The notes below the pieces were generated by a model. The model was given only the letters and a program-made list of their open reading frames with translations. It searched no databases and was not told where the DNA came from. Of a stretch of 11,329 nucleotides of DNA, positions 1-6,782 are shown piece by piece (the stretch's first letter is position 1; each line of letters opens with the position of its first letter). This DNA is from Pseudomonadota bacterium (GTDB lineage: Bacteria; Pseudomonadota; Gammaproteobacteria; Burkholderiales; Burkholderiaceae_A), in contig NYVY01000003.1 of assembly GCA_002684875.1 (NCBI GenBank), positions 1-11,329 of the forward strand. The letters are read 5' to 3'. A program made the position numbers and the translations under genes.

Positions 1-83
1 AGCACACAGTCCCTAAGTAGTACGTGGCCGTTTCCTTCAGGTAGTCGCCCGTAATTGTTTAGGCGTTGCAGAAATTTGTAGGA
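1..83. other. Unidentified G+C-richer block at left window edge
   Basis: This block is visibly richer in G and C than the rest of the window and lies directly upstream of a plus-strand terminator, so it is probably the 3' end of a transcript that begins outside the window. A possible hairpin pairs 21-28 with 47-53 (TACGTGGC with GCCCGTA, one bulged base). One plus-strand frame is open from base 1 to a TAA at 52-54 (about 17 codons), so the tail of a protein gene is possible. A structured RNA gene is the alternative, because G+C enrichment in an AT-rich genome is typical of stable RNAs. I could not match it to tmRNA, 6S, SRP, RNase P or rRNA sequences from memory. Confidence 0.3.
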
Positions 84-113
84 GACCCCACACCTATGTG
101 GGGTCATTTTATT
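84..113 (+). terminator. Rho-independent terminator, plus strand
   Basis: A perfect 9-bp inverted repeat (84-92 pairs with 97-105, arms GACCCCACA and TGTGGGGTC) encloses a four-base loop, CCTA. It is followed by the T-rich run ATTTTATT at 106-113. On the minus strand the stem is followed by TCCTAC rather than a T run, so the element best terminates plus-strand transcription entering from the left. It could still slow or stop the minus-strand operon ending at 143, because it lies about 40 bases past that stop codon. Confidence 0.85.
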
Positions 114-142
114 AGTTAAGTAGGTAGTTGTTGGCTAGATCT

Positions 143-1084
143 TCAAGTATAGTTTTTCTCAACCATTTTTTGAAGTTCTCGAAGGCTAATTCTATGATTT
201 TGTGCACCATCTTTTTCTACTTTTACACAACCCATGGCATTCCCAAACATTACAGCCTTTTGAATATTGTGCTTTAAGTTAAAACCGCATAATAAACCAG
301 CCCGGAATGCGTCGCCACAGCCAGTAGGGTCACTTTCTTTAATGGGTTGTATAGGATTTACAGAAAAAGCTTCGTCTTTAGTGAACACTCGGGCTCCGTT
401 TTCACCTAATGTTTGAATTATTGCACTACCTTTTACGGTATTAAGTTTATTAACTATGGAGTTGAGGTCCTGTTCTAAGATCTGGCTAAGAAGCTCTCCT
501 TCATATTCATTGAGCGTCAACCAAGAAGCCATATGTATTAATCTAAGAACATCTTTTTTTTCAAACATCGGTAAAGCTTGGCCTGGATCAAAAATAAATG
601 GAATATGCCGCTCTTCAAATTCCGTTGCATGCCTGAGCATTGCATCATAGCTATTTGGGGAAACTATCCCATAAGATGTTTCTAGATTTGAAATTCCCAT
701 CTTGCCAGACAAAGCCATAGCTCCAGGGTGAAAGCTAGTAATTTGATCGCCACCAGAGTCGGTCGTTATAACTGCCTGTGCTGTGAAACAATCTTCATGC
801 AATTTAGAAAAACTGGTATCAATTCCACGATTTTTTAGCCCATTAAAATATGTCTCTCCGTCTTTCCCGAATGATCCTAGGAGTGAGCAATTCTGTTCTA
901 GCAAGGAAAGGTTATAGCAGATATTAGCCGCACATCCACCAGGTTCCTTTTTCATTTCTGGACAAAAAAATGATAAGCCGATAGGACCACTTTTGGTGGA
1001 AGGAAGATTTTCAGAGAATAAACCTTCGAATTTTAGAATTGTATCAAAGGCAACAGAGCCACTTACTTGAATAATTTTTTTCAT
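143..1084 (-). CDS. PfkB-family carbohydrate/nucleoside kinase (adenosine kinase-like)
   Basis: Predicted 313-residue cytoplasmic ribokinase-fold kinase that transfers phosphate from ATP to a sugar or nucleoside. The glycine pair of the N-terminal signature is at residues 49-50 (GGCAAN). The C-terminal PfkB signature DPTGCGDAF spans residues 252-260, with D258 as the likely catalytic base. DPGQA (166-170) and NEYE (192-195) are also typical of the family. The ATG at 1084 is chosen because AGGGG sits five bases upstream and the protein then begins MKKIIQVSGS, as relatives do. A longer GTG start at 1123 would run 31 bases into prmA and has no such support. It is the last gene of the seven-gene minus-strand operon, 8 bases after prmA. 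Betaproteobacterial homologues beside prmA are usually called adenosine kinase-like, but the substrate cannot be read from sequence. Confidence 0.9.
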   Translation of the reverse strand: MKKIIQVSGSVAFDTILKFEGLFSENLPSTKSGPIGLSFFCPEMKKEPGGCAANICYNLSLLEQNCSLLGSFGKDGETYFNGLKNRGIDTSFSKLHEDCFTAQAVITTDSGGDQITSFHPGAMALSGKMGISNLETSYGIVSPNSYDAMLRHATEFEERHIPFIFDPGQALPMFEKKDVLRLIHMASWLTLNEYEGELLSQILEQDLNSIVNKLNTVKGSAIIQTLGENGARVFTKDEAFSVNPIQPIKESDPTGCGDAFRAGLLCGFNLKHNIQKAVMFGNAMGCVKVEKDGAQNHRISLRELQKMVEKNYT

Positions 1085-1089
1085 ATAAA

Positions 1090-1094
1090 CCCCT
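1090..1094 (-). promoter_or_regulatory. Ribosome binding site of the PfkB kinase gene
   Basis: AGGGG on the minus strand lies five bases before the ATG at 1084 and overlaps the TAG stop codon of prmA (1093-1095). It decides the start in favour of 1084 over the upstream GTG at 1123 and suggests translational coupling to prmA. Confidence 0.75.
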
Positions 1095-1977
1095 ATTTGA
1101 AGGATAGTTCGACGCAAACCCACTGTTTAAGTTTTTTTTCACTTACTTTTTCAATCATTCCATCAGAAGCATTCGTATATGAGGCAAGCAGTTCGCTTAC
1201 CTGACCGATTAAGATACCAGACAGGTAAACTCTACCCCCTTTCTTTAGTTTCTTAAGGATGCTTTTCGACATTTTTTTTAATGGATTTAAAAGAATATTC
1301 GCAAAAATATAATCGACCTTTTCAGGGACTTTTGAAACAGAGTTACATAAAAATCGATTATCTCCACATTTATTTTTTTTTAAGTTTTCCCGTGTTACGT
1401 TAAGTGCTACTAGATCATTATCAACAAAGATTACTTTTTTGGCGTTGGATTTTAAACATGCAATTCCTATGATTCCAGTACCACATCCAACATCTAGAAT
1501 CTTTCTACCACTGAATTCTAGTTCAGATACATACTGCAAACAGAGTTGGGTAGTTGAATGCAGTCCAGTTCCGAAAGCCAATCCTGGGTTAATTCTTATT
1601 ACTGTAAGATTGTCAAACAGCTGTTCGGGCTTGTGCCAATCAGGGCAAATTAAAAATCGATCAAGTATTTTTATAGGATTTGTGTTGCTTCTGTATTCCT
1701 CAACCCAATTTATATTCTCGTTAAAAAAAAGTTGGTCAATATTTCTAATATTAACAAACTGTTGTATGCAACATTGTATAGCTTTCTTTTTAATTTCTGT
1801 TCCACACAATACTTCAATATATTTAAGTGGACTGATAAATTCCTCTTTGATACAAATATTAGAAATAGACGAGCATCCCTTATCAATTAGCTCGTCAGAC
1901 AAAATAGAGAAAAGAATGTGTTGTTTCCTTTCCGAAAGATGTTCACATTCAATTTCGAAAATATATTTGGTAAGCAT
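1093..1977 (-). CDS. prmA: Ribosomal protein L11 methyltransferase PrmA
   Basis: A 294-residue SAM-dependent methyltransferase, close to the 293 residues of the E. coli enzyme. The family trimethylates the alpha-amino group and lysine side chains of ribosomal protein L11 in the cytoplasm. The N-terminal third (about 1-110) is the divergent L11-binding domain. FGTGLHSTT at residues 135-143 is the PrmA-specific motif, DVGCGTG at 162-168 is SAM motif I, and NILLNPL at 227-233 is the motif IV region. The C-terminus ends with the usual W-x-C pattern (W286, C288). The ATG at 1977 follows the accC stop by 6 bases, with a purine-rich AAAGAG before it. In many betaproteobacteria a DUF3426 zinc-ribbon gene follows prmA; here the kinase follows directly. 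Confidence 0.96.
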   Translation of the reverse strand: MLTKYIFEIECEHLSERKQHILFSILSDELIDKGCSSISNICIKEEFISPLKYIEVLCGTEIKKKAIQCCIQQFVNIRNIDQLFFNENINWVEEYRSNTNPIKILDRFLICPDWHKPEQLFDNLTVIRINPGLAFGTGLHSTTQLCLQYVSELEFSGRKILDVGCGTGIIGIACLKSNAKKVIFVDNDLVALNVTRENLKKNKCGDNRFLCNSVSKVPEKVDYIFANILLNPLKKMSKSILKKLKKGGRVYLSGILIGQVSELLASYTNASDGMIEKVSEKKLKQWVCVELSFK

Positions 1978-1983
1978 TTCTCT

Positions 1984-3330
1984 TTATTTATCTAATTTAG
2001 CCTCGAGGTAATTTATGCTTACACCACCAGCAATGAACCTATTATCTTCAATAATTTTTTTGTGTATAGGAATGTTTGTTCTAATTCCCTCAACAATAGT
2101 TTCAGATAGAGCAACCCGCATCTTTGAAATTGCCTGTTGTCTATCCTTTCCGTAGACAATTATTTTTCCGATCAAGGAATCATAGTAAGGAGGGACAGAA
2201 TAATTTACGTAAATATGGGAGTCGATACGCACCCCTGGACCGCCTGGAGCGTGCCAGTTCGATATAGTACCAGGCGAAGGAACAAAAGATTCCGGATCTT
2301 CGGCATTTATTCTACATTCTATAGCGTGCCCGCTGAGAGAAACATCACTTTGGCAGAATGATAGCTTTTCCCCAGCTGCTATCAAAATCTGTTCTTGAAC
2401 AAGATCAATTCCTGTCACTTCTTCAGTTATACCATGCTCCACTTGGATTCTAGTATTCATTTCAATGAAATAGAATCTATTATCTTGATATAAAAATTCG
2501 ATCGTCCCAGCTCCAACAAAACCAAATTTTTTACAAGCGGCGGTACAAATATCTCCTATCATAGTTCTATCACCATCAGACAGTTTTGGTGCTGGTGTTT
2601 CTTCTATTATCTTTTGGTGTCTCCTTTGGATAGAGCAGTCTCTTTCTCCCAAATGAATACAATTCCCATGGCTATCTGATAAAACTTGAATCTCTATGTG
2701 TCGAGGGTTTGGTAGATACTTCTCTAGGTATACTGTTGAATTTTTAAAAGCCTGTTCAGCTTCATTTTCAGTCATCTTTACACTTTCGAACAAATCATTT
2801 TCAGCATAAACGACTCTCATACCTCTACCACCTCCTCCACCTGCTGCTTTGATCATGATAGGAAAACCGATAGATTTGGCAATTTCTATTAATTCTGTTT
2901 TGTCGTTTGGTAACTCTTTTGAAAAACCAGGAACACAAGGTACTCCTTCTTTTGTCATAATTTTTTTTGCTTGTATTTTATCCCCCATTTGTCTAATAAT
3001 ATTGGGTGGCGGGCCAATGAAAGAAAAGCCACTCTTAAGTACTTGCTCTGCAAAATCAGCATTTTCTGAAAGAAAACCATAGCCGGGGTGAATTGCTTCG
3101 GCCTCAGTAACTTCAGCAGCAGCAATTATCGCGGGTATATTTAAGTAGCTATCTTTGGGAGAAGCTGGACCAATGCATACCGCCTCGTCTGCTAACTTTA
3201 CATATTTGGCATTCATATCTGCCTTAGAGTAGACAGCAACTGTTCTAATACCCAATTCTCGGCAAGCTCTTTGTATCCTTAGAGCGATTTCACCCCTATT
3301 TGCTATAAGAATTTTAGAGAATAAAGACAT
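1984..3330 (-). CDS. accC: Biotin carboxylase subunit of acetyl-CoA carboxylase
   Basis: A 448-residue biotin carboxylase that carboxylates the biotin on AccB using ATP and bicarbonate, the first half-reaction of malonyl-CoA synthesis. Length matches E. coli AccC (449). The N-terminal domain opens with [11 protein letters not shown] (6-16). The ATP-grasp glycine loop is at 162-172 ([11 protein letters not shown]). K118, E278, E290, N292, R294, Q296, E298 and R340 match the known metal, ATP and bicarbonate residues. The stretch after the catalytic VEH reads VEHGITE, where most bacterial AccC have VEHPVTE. The ATG at 3330 is one base after the accB stop, so the two are almost certainly translationally coupled and made in balance. 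Confidence 0.98.
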   Translation of the reverse strand: MSLFSKILIANRGEIALRIQRACRELGIRTVAVYSKADMNAKYVKLADEAVCIGPASPKDSYLNIPAIIAAAEVTEAEAIHPGYGFLSENADFAEQVLKSGFSFIGPPPNIIRQMGDKIQAKKIMTKEGVPCVPGFSKELPNDKTELIEIAKSIGFPIMIKAAGGGGGRGMRVVYAENDLFESVKMTENEAEQAFKNSTVYLEKYLPNPRHIEIQVLSDSHGNCIHLGERDCSIQRRHQKIIEETPAPKLSDGDRTMIGDICTAACKKFGFVGAGTIEFLYQDNRFYFIEMNTRIQVEHGITEEVTGIDLVQEQILIAAGEKLSFCQSDVSLSGHAIECRINAEDPESFVPSPGTISNWHAPGGPGVRIDSHIYVNYSVPPYYDSLIGKIIVYGKDRQQAISKMRVALSETIVEGIRTNIPIHKKIIEDNRFIAGGVSINYLEAKLDK

Positions 3331-3331
3331 T

Positions 3332-3802
3332 TTAAGCTAATCGGAAGAGTGCTTGCCCAAACTCTACTGGTTGACCATTTTCTACTAGGATTTCTTTTAT
3401 CTCTCCATTTTTGTCAGCTGGTACTTCGTTCATTAATTTCATTGCTTCTACGACGCATAATGTCTGTCCTTCCGTTATTTGATCGCCTATATTTACAAAA
3501 GGAGCGGAATTTGGTGATGGAGCACGATAGAAAGTTCCAACCATTGGAGAAACAATTAACAAACCTTCTTCTTTTACTGATGATTGTTTTTTTAGATCTT
3601 CTAAACTACTATCACTTGAGTTGTTTCCCTCCTGTCGATTATGTGACGTTATGTAGTCTTTTGAGATTGAAGGTGGGTAACTTCCAGAATCTTTTGCTGT
3701 CTTTACGATTTTTACTTTATCCTGACCCTCTGAAATTTCCAACTCAGAAATATCAGATTCAGACACTAAATCGATCAAACTTTTAACTTTCCTTAAATCC
3801 AT
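3332..3802 (-). CDS. accB: Biotin carboxyl carrier protein of acetyl-CoA carboxylase
   Basis: A 156-residue BCCP, the same size as E. coli AccB. Residues 1-34 form the conserved N-terminal region that starts [10 protein letters not shown]. Residues about 35-80 form a flexible linker rich in Ser, Asn, Lys and Glu rather than the more common Ala/Pro type. Residues about 81-156 form the biotinyl domain. The biotinylated lysine is K122 in the motif EAMKLMNE (119-126), and the thumb region [12 protein letters not shown] (86-97) marks it as a true AccB rather than a lipoyl domain. The ATG at 3802 lies inside the end of aroQ, giving a 20-base overlap, with AGG six bases upstream. BirA, which attaches biotin, is not in the window. 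Confidence 0.97.
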   Translation of the reverse strand: MDLRKVKSLIDLVSESDISELEISEGQDKVKIVKTAKDSGSYPPSISKDYITSHNRQEGNNSSDSSLEDLKKQSSVKEEGLLIVSPMVGTFYRAPSPNSAPFVNIGDQITEGQTLCVVEAMKLMNEVPADKNGEIKEILVENGQPVEFGQALFRLA

Positions 3803-4250
3803 TTTCTACCTGTATCAAATATTGCAGAGCATAAATATAACCATGGAAATTCAGCCCGCAAATTACCGCAGTTGCTAAATTTGAGATGTAGGAAAAATGA
3901 CGTTCTTTTTCCCTCTTGTAAATGTTGCTTAAATGAACCTCTATAATTGGGACCTCTTTAAAGATTAATAGGGCGTCTTTAATAGCAATACTGGTGTGGG
4001 TAAGAGCGCCAGCATTAATTATTACACCAATTAAATCTGCGTTATCGGAATAGGAATGAATTTTATCAATAATTTCACCTTCGTGGTTAGATTGAAAACA
4101 TTCCACATGAACTTTGTTTTTCTCTCCCATACTTGCTAGTTCAGCATTAATTTCGGCTAAAGTAGAGTTACCATAAACATCTGGTTCTCTAGTTCCAAGC
4201 TTATTTAGGTTTGGTCCATTAAGGACTAAGACGGTTTGCTGAAATTTCAC
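3783..4250 (-). CDS. aroQ: 3-dehydroquinate dehydratase, type II
   Basis: A 155-residue type II dehydroquinase catalysing 3-dehydroquinate to 3-dehydroshikimate, the third step of the shikimate pathway, as a cytoplasmic dodecamer. With numbering from the TTG one codon earlier, the lid loop [18 protein letters not shown] (11-28) carries R22 and the catalytic Y27. [11 protein letters not shown] (53-63), [10 protein letters not shown] (79-88, N80), EVHLSN (105-110, E105 and H107) and R118 complete the active site. No ATG is available at the N-terminus. GTG at 4250 is preferred here, but TTG at 4253 differs by only one residue and cannot be excluded; GAAAGA upstream could serve either. It begins 6 bases after the redoxin stop and overlaps accB by 20 bases. 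The aroQ-accB-accC order is common in proteobacteria. Confidence 0.96.
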   Translation of the reverse strand: MKFQQTVLVLNGPNLNKLGTREPDVYGNSTLAEINAELASMGEKNKVHVECFQSNHEGEIIDKIHSYSDNADLIGVIINAGALTHTSIAIKDALLIFKEVPIIEVHLSNIYKREKERHFSYISNLATAVICGLNFHGYIYALQYLIQVENGFKES

Positions 4251-4256
4251 CAAAAT

Positions 4257-4772
4257 TTATCTTTCTACACTATCTGCCCAATATAATAGCTCATCTTTCG
4301 TTATTTTGCCTACCTTTTTTTCAATTACCTCGAGTCTTTTGTCTACTAATATTGTGAAAGGCAAGATATTTTTCGGATTCAAACCAGTTTTTTCCATCAT
4401 ATCCGTTCCCTTTGCCCCAGCAATAAAAATTTCATGACTTATTTCATTTTCTTCAAGGAATCTAGTTACGTTCGTCTTATTATCTATAGCAACACCAACA
4501 ACTGATATTCCTACGTTTTTGTTTGTTTCATGAAAGTTTGAAAGCATGGGCATTTCCTCTATACAGGGAGCACACCATGTTGCCCAAAAATTAATAATTG
4601 TTATTTCTTTTCCAAATTTTATTTTTGATGGTTTCTCGTCATTTGGACGCAACATGTATTCAGAAGAGAATGATTCAATACTACCCTTCACCTGTTCCCG
4701 TTCAAATATAAAAAAAGAAATAGAACCGATGAATCCAATCAATAGCACACCTACATAAATTTTTGTCTGCAT
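4257..4772 (-). CDS. TlpA/ResA-family periplasmic thiol:disulfide oxidoreductase
   Basis: A 171-residue thioredoxin-fold protein anchored by one N-terminal membrane segment (about residues 5-23, hydrophobic after MQTK), so the catalytic domain faces the periplasm. The redox site is WCAPC at 66-70 (C67, C70) within NFWATWCAPC. The cis-proline loop is LPFT at 137-140 (P138). The family reduces or isomerises disulfides, often in cytochrome c maturation or with DsbD as electron donor; no cyt c maturation genes or dsbD are present here to fix the partner. It sits 3 bases after the upstream gene and 6 before aroQ. A redoxin just upstream of aroQ-accB-accC is a recurring betaproteobacterial arrangement, from memory. 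A specific symbol is not justified. Confidence 0.9.
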   Translation of the reverse strand: MQTKIYVGVLLIGFIGSISFFIFEREQVKGSIESFSSEYMLRPNDEKPSKIKFGKEITIINFWATWCAPCIEEMPMLSNFHETNKNVGISVVGVAIDNKTNVTRFLEENEISHEIFIAGAKGTDMMEKTGLNPKNILPFTILVDKRLEVIEKKVGKITKDELLYWADSVER

Positions 4773-4775
4773 TTT

Positions 4776-5327
4776 TTAGTTTTCTATGAGAGTTTTTAAG
4801 GTGTTAAGCGATATACCTTTTGATGAAAAGTTTAAGTCATTACAGGGAAGACAGTATAGCAAGGTCTTATGGTCATCCCAGTCAAAATCTAGTACTTCCA
4901 CATTCTTTTGAGTAAATGGATGTTTCAGTTCACTAGTCTTTGGATTCACATTTTTGTCAAATAGTCGAACTAATATTTCTTTGGAAGAATCGGAAAACAC
5001 ACAAATTTTTATGAATGTAAAAGCAGTAGCGATATCCCTGCTAACTTCCCCTATCATTATAGGCCTAAATTTGCTTAATTCCTCCATCAAAGATAGGCTT
5101 TTATGACGCAGAATTATAAGTCTTTCTTTGAGATCATCTGCGTAAAAAAACTCAAGATAACCTTTAACAGCCTCATCAATCTCTTCTCTTGTTAACGACT
5201 TTTTAAATTGGTTTTTTTTATTTCTTAGCAAGGTCAAGTTTGCTTTTTTTCTAGCGGTATTATAATCAAAACCCTCTTCAACGATAAGCCTAGTTGTCAT
5301 GGATAAAAGATCTTCTTTTAAATTCAC
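4776..5327 (-). CDS. Conserved hypothetical protein, degenerate nucleotidyltransferase-like
   Basis: A 183-residue soluble protein with no signal peptide or membrane segment, the first gene of the seven-gene operon. The N-terminal part (about 10-85) is helical and charged, with TTRLIVEEGFDYNTARKKAN (11-30) resembling what I recall of a betaproteobacterial family found between mpl and the aroQ-acc genes. The following segment, RPIMIGEV (88-95) then TFIKICVFSD (104-113), sits where those relatives have a minimal nucleotidyltransferase core (G-S-V then a D-x-D strand). Here the serine is Glu94 and the expected aspartates are F104/K107-like positions, so catalytic activity is doubtful. The start is GTG at 5327, supported by AAGGA five bases upstream; the next ATG is at residue 10. 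The biochemical role is unknown. Family assignment is from memory and should be treated as tentative. Confidence 0.8.
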   Translation of the reverse strand: MNLKEDLLSMTTRLIVEEGFDYNTARKKANLTLLRNKKNQFKKSLTREEIDEAVKGYLEFFYADDLKERLIILRHKSLSLMEELSKFRPIMIGEVSRDIATAFTFIKICVFSDSSKEILVRLFDKNVNPKTSELKHPFTQKNVEVLDFDWDDHKTLLYCLPCNDLNFSSKGISLNTLKTLIEN

Positions 5328-5332
5328 TGTTT

Positions 5333-5337
5333 TCCTT
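5333..5337 (-). promoter_or_regulatory. Ribosome binding site for the GTG start at 5327
   Basis: AAGGA on the minus strand is spaced five bases from the GTG at 5327. It supports this GTG over the in-frame ATG nine codons downstream as the start of the first operon gene. It lies within the 34-base space between the divergent starts of this gene and mpl. Confidence 0.7.
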
Positions 5338-5349
5338 CAAATATCAACG

Positions 5350-5355
5350 TAGAAT
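5350..5355 (+). promoter_or_regulatory. Possible -10 element for mpl (leaderless start)
   Basis: TAGAAT matches TATAAT at five of six positions and ends 6 bases before the mpl ATG. That spacing would put the transcription start at about the A of the ATG (5362). No Shine-Dalgarno sequence precedes mpl, which fits a leaderless message. There is no convincing -35 at 16-18 bases upstream, so this remains a weak call in AT-rich DNA. Confidence 0.3.
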
Positions 5356-5361
5356 AACATC

Positions 5362-6744
5362 ATGCATGTACATATTATCGGAATTTGCGGCACTTTTATG
5401 GCTGGCTTAGGGATTTTAGCGAAAGAGAAGGGGTACAAGGTTACGGGTTCAGATGCTCGCTTTCTCCCTCCGATGAGTACTCAATTAAAAAATCAAGATA
5501 TTGGTTTATACCAAGGTTTCGATGTTCATCCAACGCTGGAGGAACCCGATCTGTGGGTCATTGGCAATGTTGCTACAAGGGGAATGCCATTAGTCGAGCA
5601 AATATTAGCCAAAAATAAAAATTACACTTCTGGTCCTGATTTTTTAGCTAAAGAGCTCATCAAAGATCGTTGCATAATTGGAATTGCTGGTACTCACGGC
5701 AAGACCACTGTAGCTTCTTTAATAACTTGGTTTTTAGAGTCTAATGGATTAAACCCTGGCTATTTGATAGGAGGTATGCCTTTAAATTTTAAGGCGTCCG
5801 CCAGACTAGGTTCAATCAACTCCCCTTTTGTTGTTGAGGCAGATGAATACGATACAGCTTTTTTTGATAAAAGATCAAAGTTCCTGCACTTTAAGGCCAG
5901 ATATGTGCTGTTAAATAATCTTGAGTTTGATCATGCCGATATTTTTTCGGATTTGACAGATATAAAAAGACAGTTTCATCATTGGATTAGAACCCTAAGT
6001 AACGAGACAAAAATATTTTCAAACCGAGAAAGTAAAGCGTTAAATGATGTTATTAAACAGGGTATGTGGAGCAAAATAAATTATTTTAATGATTTGTCCG
6101 AATTATATTTTCGCGAAGTCAGCAATAGTAAGAAAAATTGTTTTGATATTTTTAAGGAGAAAAAAAAGTTAGGTATGGTTAATAGTCCGTTAATAGGTGT
6201 TCACAATATGAGTAATGTTACAGGAGCATATTATTTAGCTAACGAGTTCGGAATAGATATTAAAAAAATAAATCAATATTTAGAGAATTTTAAAGGAGTG
6301 AAAAGAAGATTAGAGCAAAAAGCTGATTTGAAAGGTGTGAAAGTTTTCGATGATTTCGCACATCATCCAACTGCAGTAAGGGAGACTATTAATGCTTTTA
6401 AAAAGAATATGCTTGTACAAGACCATGACGTAATTAATAAAAAACTGATAGTGGTATTTGAACCTCGGTCGAATTCTATGAAACTGGGTTCAATGCAGAA
6501 AGATTTAAGCTTGGCATTTGACGGTGTGGATTATCTGTTTGTCTACAGTAAAGGTATTGAGTGGGATGCAGAAGCAATTTTAGATAACTTGAAAGATCGA
6601 CTGACAGTCTCAGTCTCCATTGAAAAAATTTCTAACCAGCTTTATTCTATGGTTGATAAAGGCGATAGTGTAATTTTCATGTCAAACGGAAGTTTCGATG
6701 GCCTGGTAGATTCTTTCGTTGCAAGGTTAGCAAATAAGTCATGA
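5362..6744 (+). CDS. mpl: UDP-N-acetylmuramate:L-alanyl-gamma-D-glutamyl-meso-diaminopimelate ligase
   Basis: A 460-residue Mur-ligase-family enzyme (E. coli Mpl is 457) that joins recycled murein tripeptide to UDP-MurNAc in the cytoplasm using ATP. The N-terminal UDP-binding domain has GICGTFMAGL (7-16) and the Mpl-type SDARFLPPMST (30-40). The central ATP domain has the P-loop GTHGKTT (110-116), EADEYD (159-164) and NNLEFDHADIF (185-195). GVHNMSN (279-285) links to the C-terminal domain, which has RRLE (315-318), DDFAHHP (330-336) and FEPRSNSMKLG (367-377). The DDFAHHP and EPRSN signatures separate Mpl from MurC. It is divergent from the nucleotidyltransferase-like gene, with 34 bases between starts, and is followed by aroE after 38 bases, probably co-transcribed. 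Confidence 0.97.
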   Translation: MHVHIIGICGTFMAGLGILAKEKGYKVTGSDARFLPPMSTQLKNQDIGLYQGFDVHPTLEEPDLWVIGNVATRGMPLVEQILAKNKNYTSGPDFLAKELIKDRCIIGIAGTHGKTTVASLITWFLESNGLNPGYLIGGMPLNFKASARLGSINSPFVVEADEYDTAFFDKRSKFLHFKARYVLLNNLEFDHADIFSDLTDIKRQFHHWIRTLSNETKIFSNRESKALNDVIKQGMWSKINYFNDLSELYFREVSNSKKNCFDIFKEKKKLGMVNSPLIGVHNMSNVTGAYYLANEFGIDIKKINQYLENFKGVKRRLEQKADLKGVKVFDDFAHHPTAVRETINAFKKNMLVQDHDVINKKLIVVFEPRSNSMKLGSMQKDLSLAFDGVDYLFVYSKGIEWDAEAILDNLKDRLTVSVSIEKISNQLYSMVDKGDSVIFMSNGSFDGLVDSFVARLANKS

Positions 6745-6772
6745 TGTTATTTGTGTAATGAATAAGCAATGT

Positions 6773-6780
6773 AGAGGAAG
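6773..6780 (+). promoter_or_regulatory. Strong ribosome binding site of aroE
   Basis: AGAGGAAG precedes the ATG at 6783 with GAGG spaced five bases from it. It is the clearest Shine-Dalgarno sequence in the window and fixes the aroE start. Confidence 0.75.
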
Positions 6781-6782
6781 AT

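Noticed and set aside
1..107. Minus-strand frame open from an ATG at 107 to the left edge (about 35 codons)
   Set aside because: Its first codons would lie in the terminator hairpin, no Shine-Dalgarno precedes it, and the translation is not recognisable. Leftward sequence would be needed to revisit it.
1085..1123. Extended N-terminus of the PfkB kinase from a GTG at 1123
   Set aside because: It would overlap prmA by 31 bases and add 13 residues not seen in relatives, while the ATG at 1084 has a good Shine-Dalgarno sequence.
1439..2011. 190-codon plus-strand open frame antisense to prmA
   Set aside because: It lies wholly opposite prmA and the end of accC, has no recognisable domain, and prmA carries all its family motifs on the other strand.
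3349..3786. 145-codon plus-strand open frame antisense to accB
   Set aside because: It mirrors the reading frame of accB almost exactly; its leucine-rich translation is what the complement of this gene would give.
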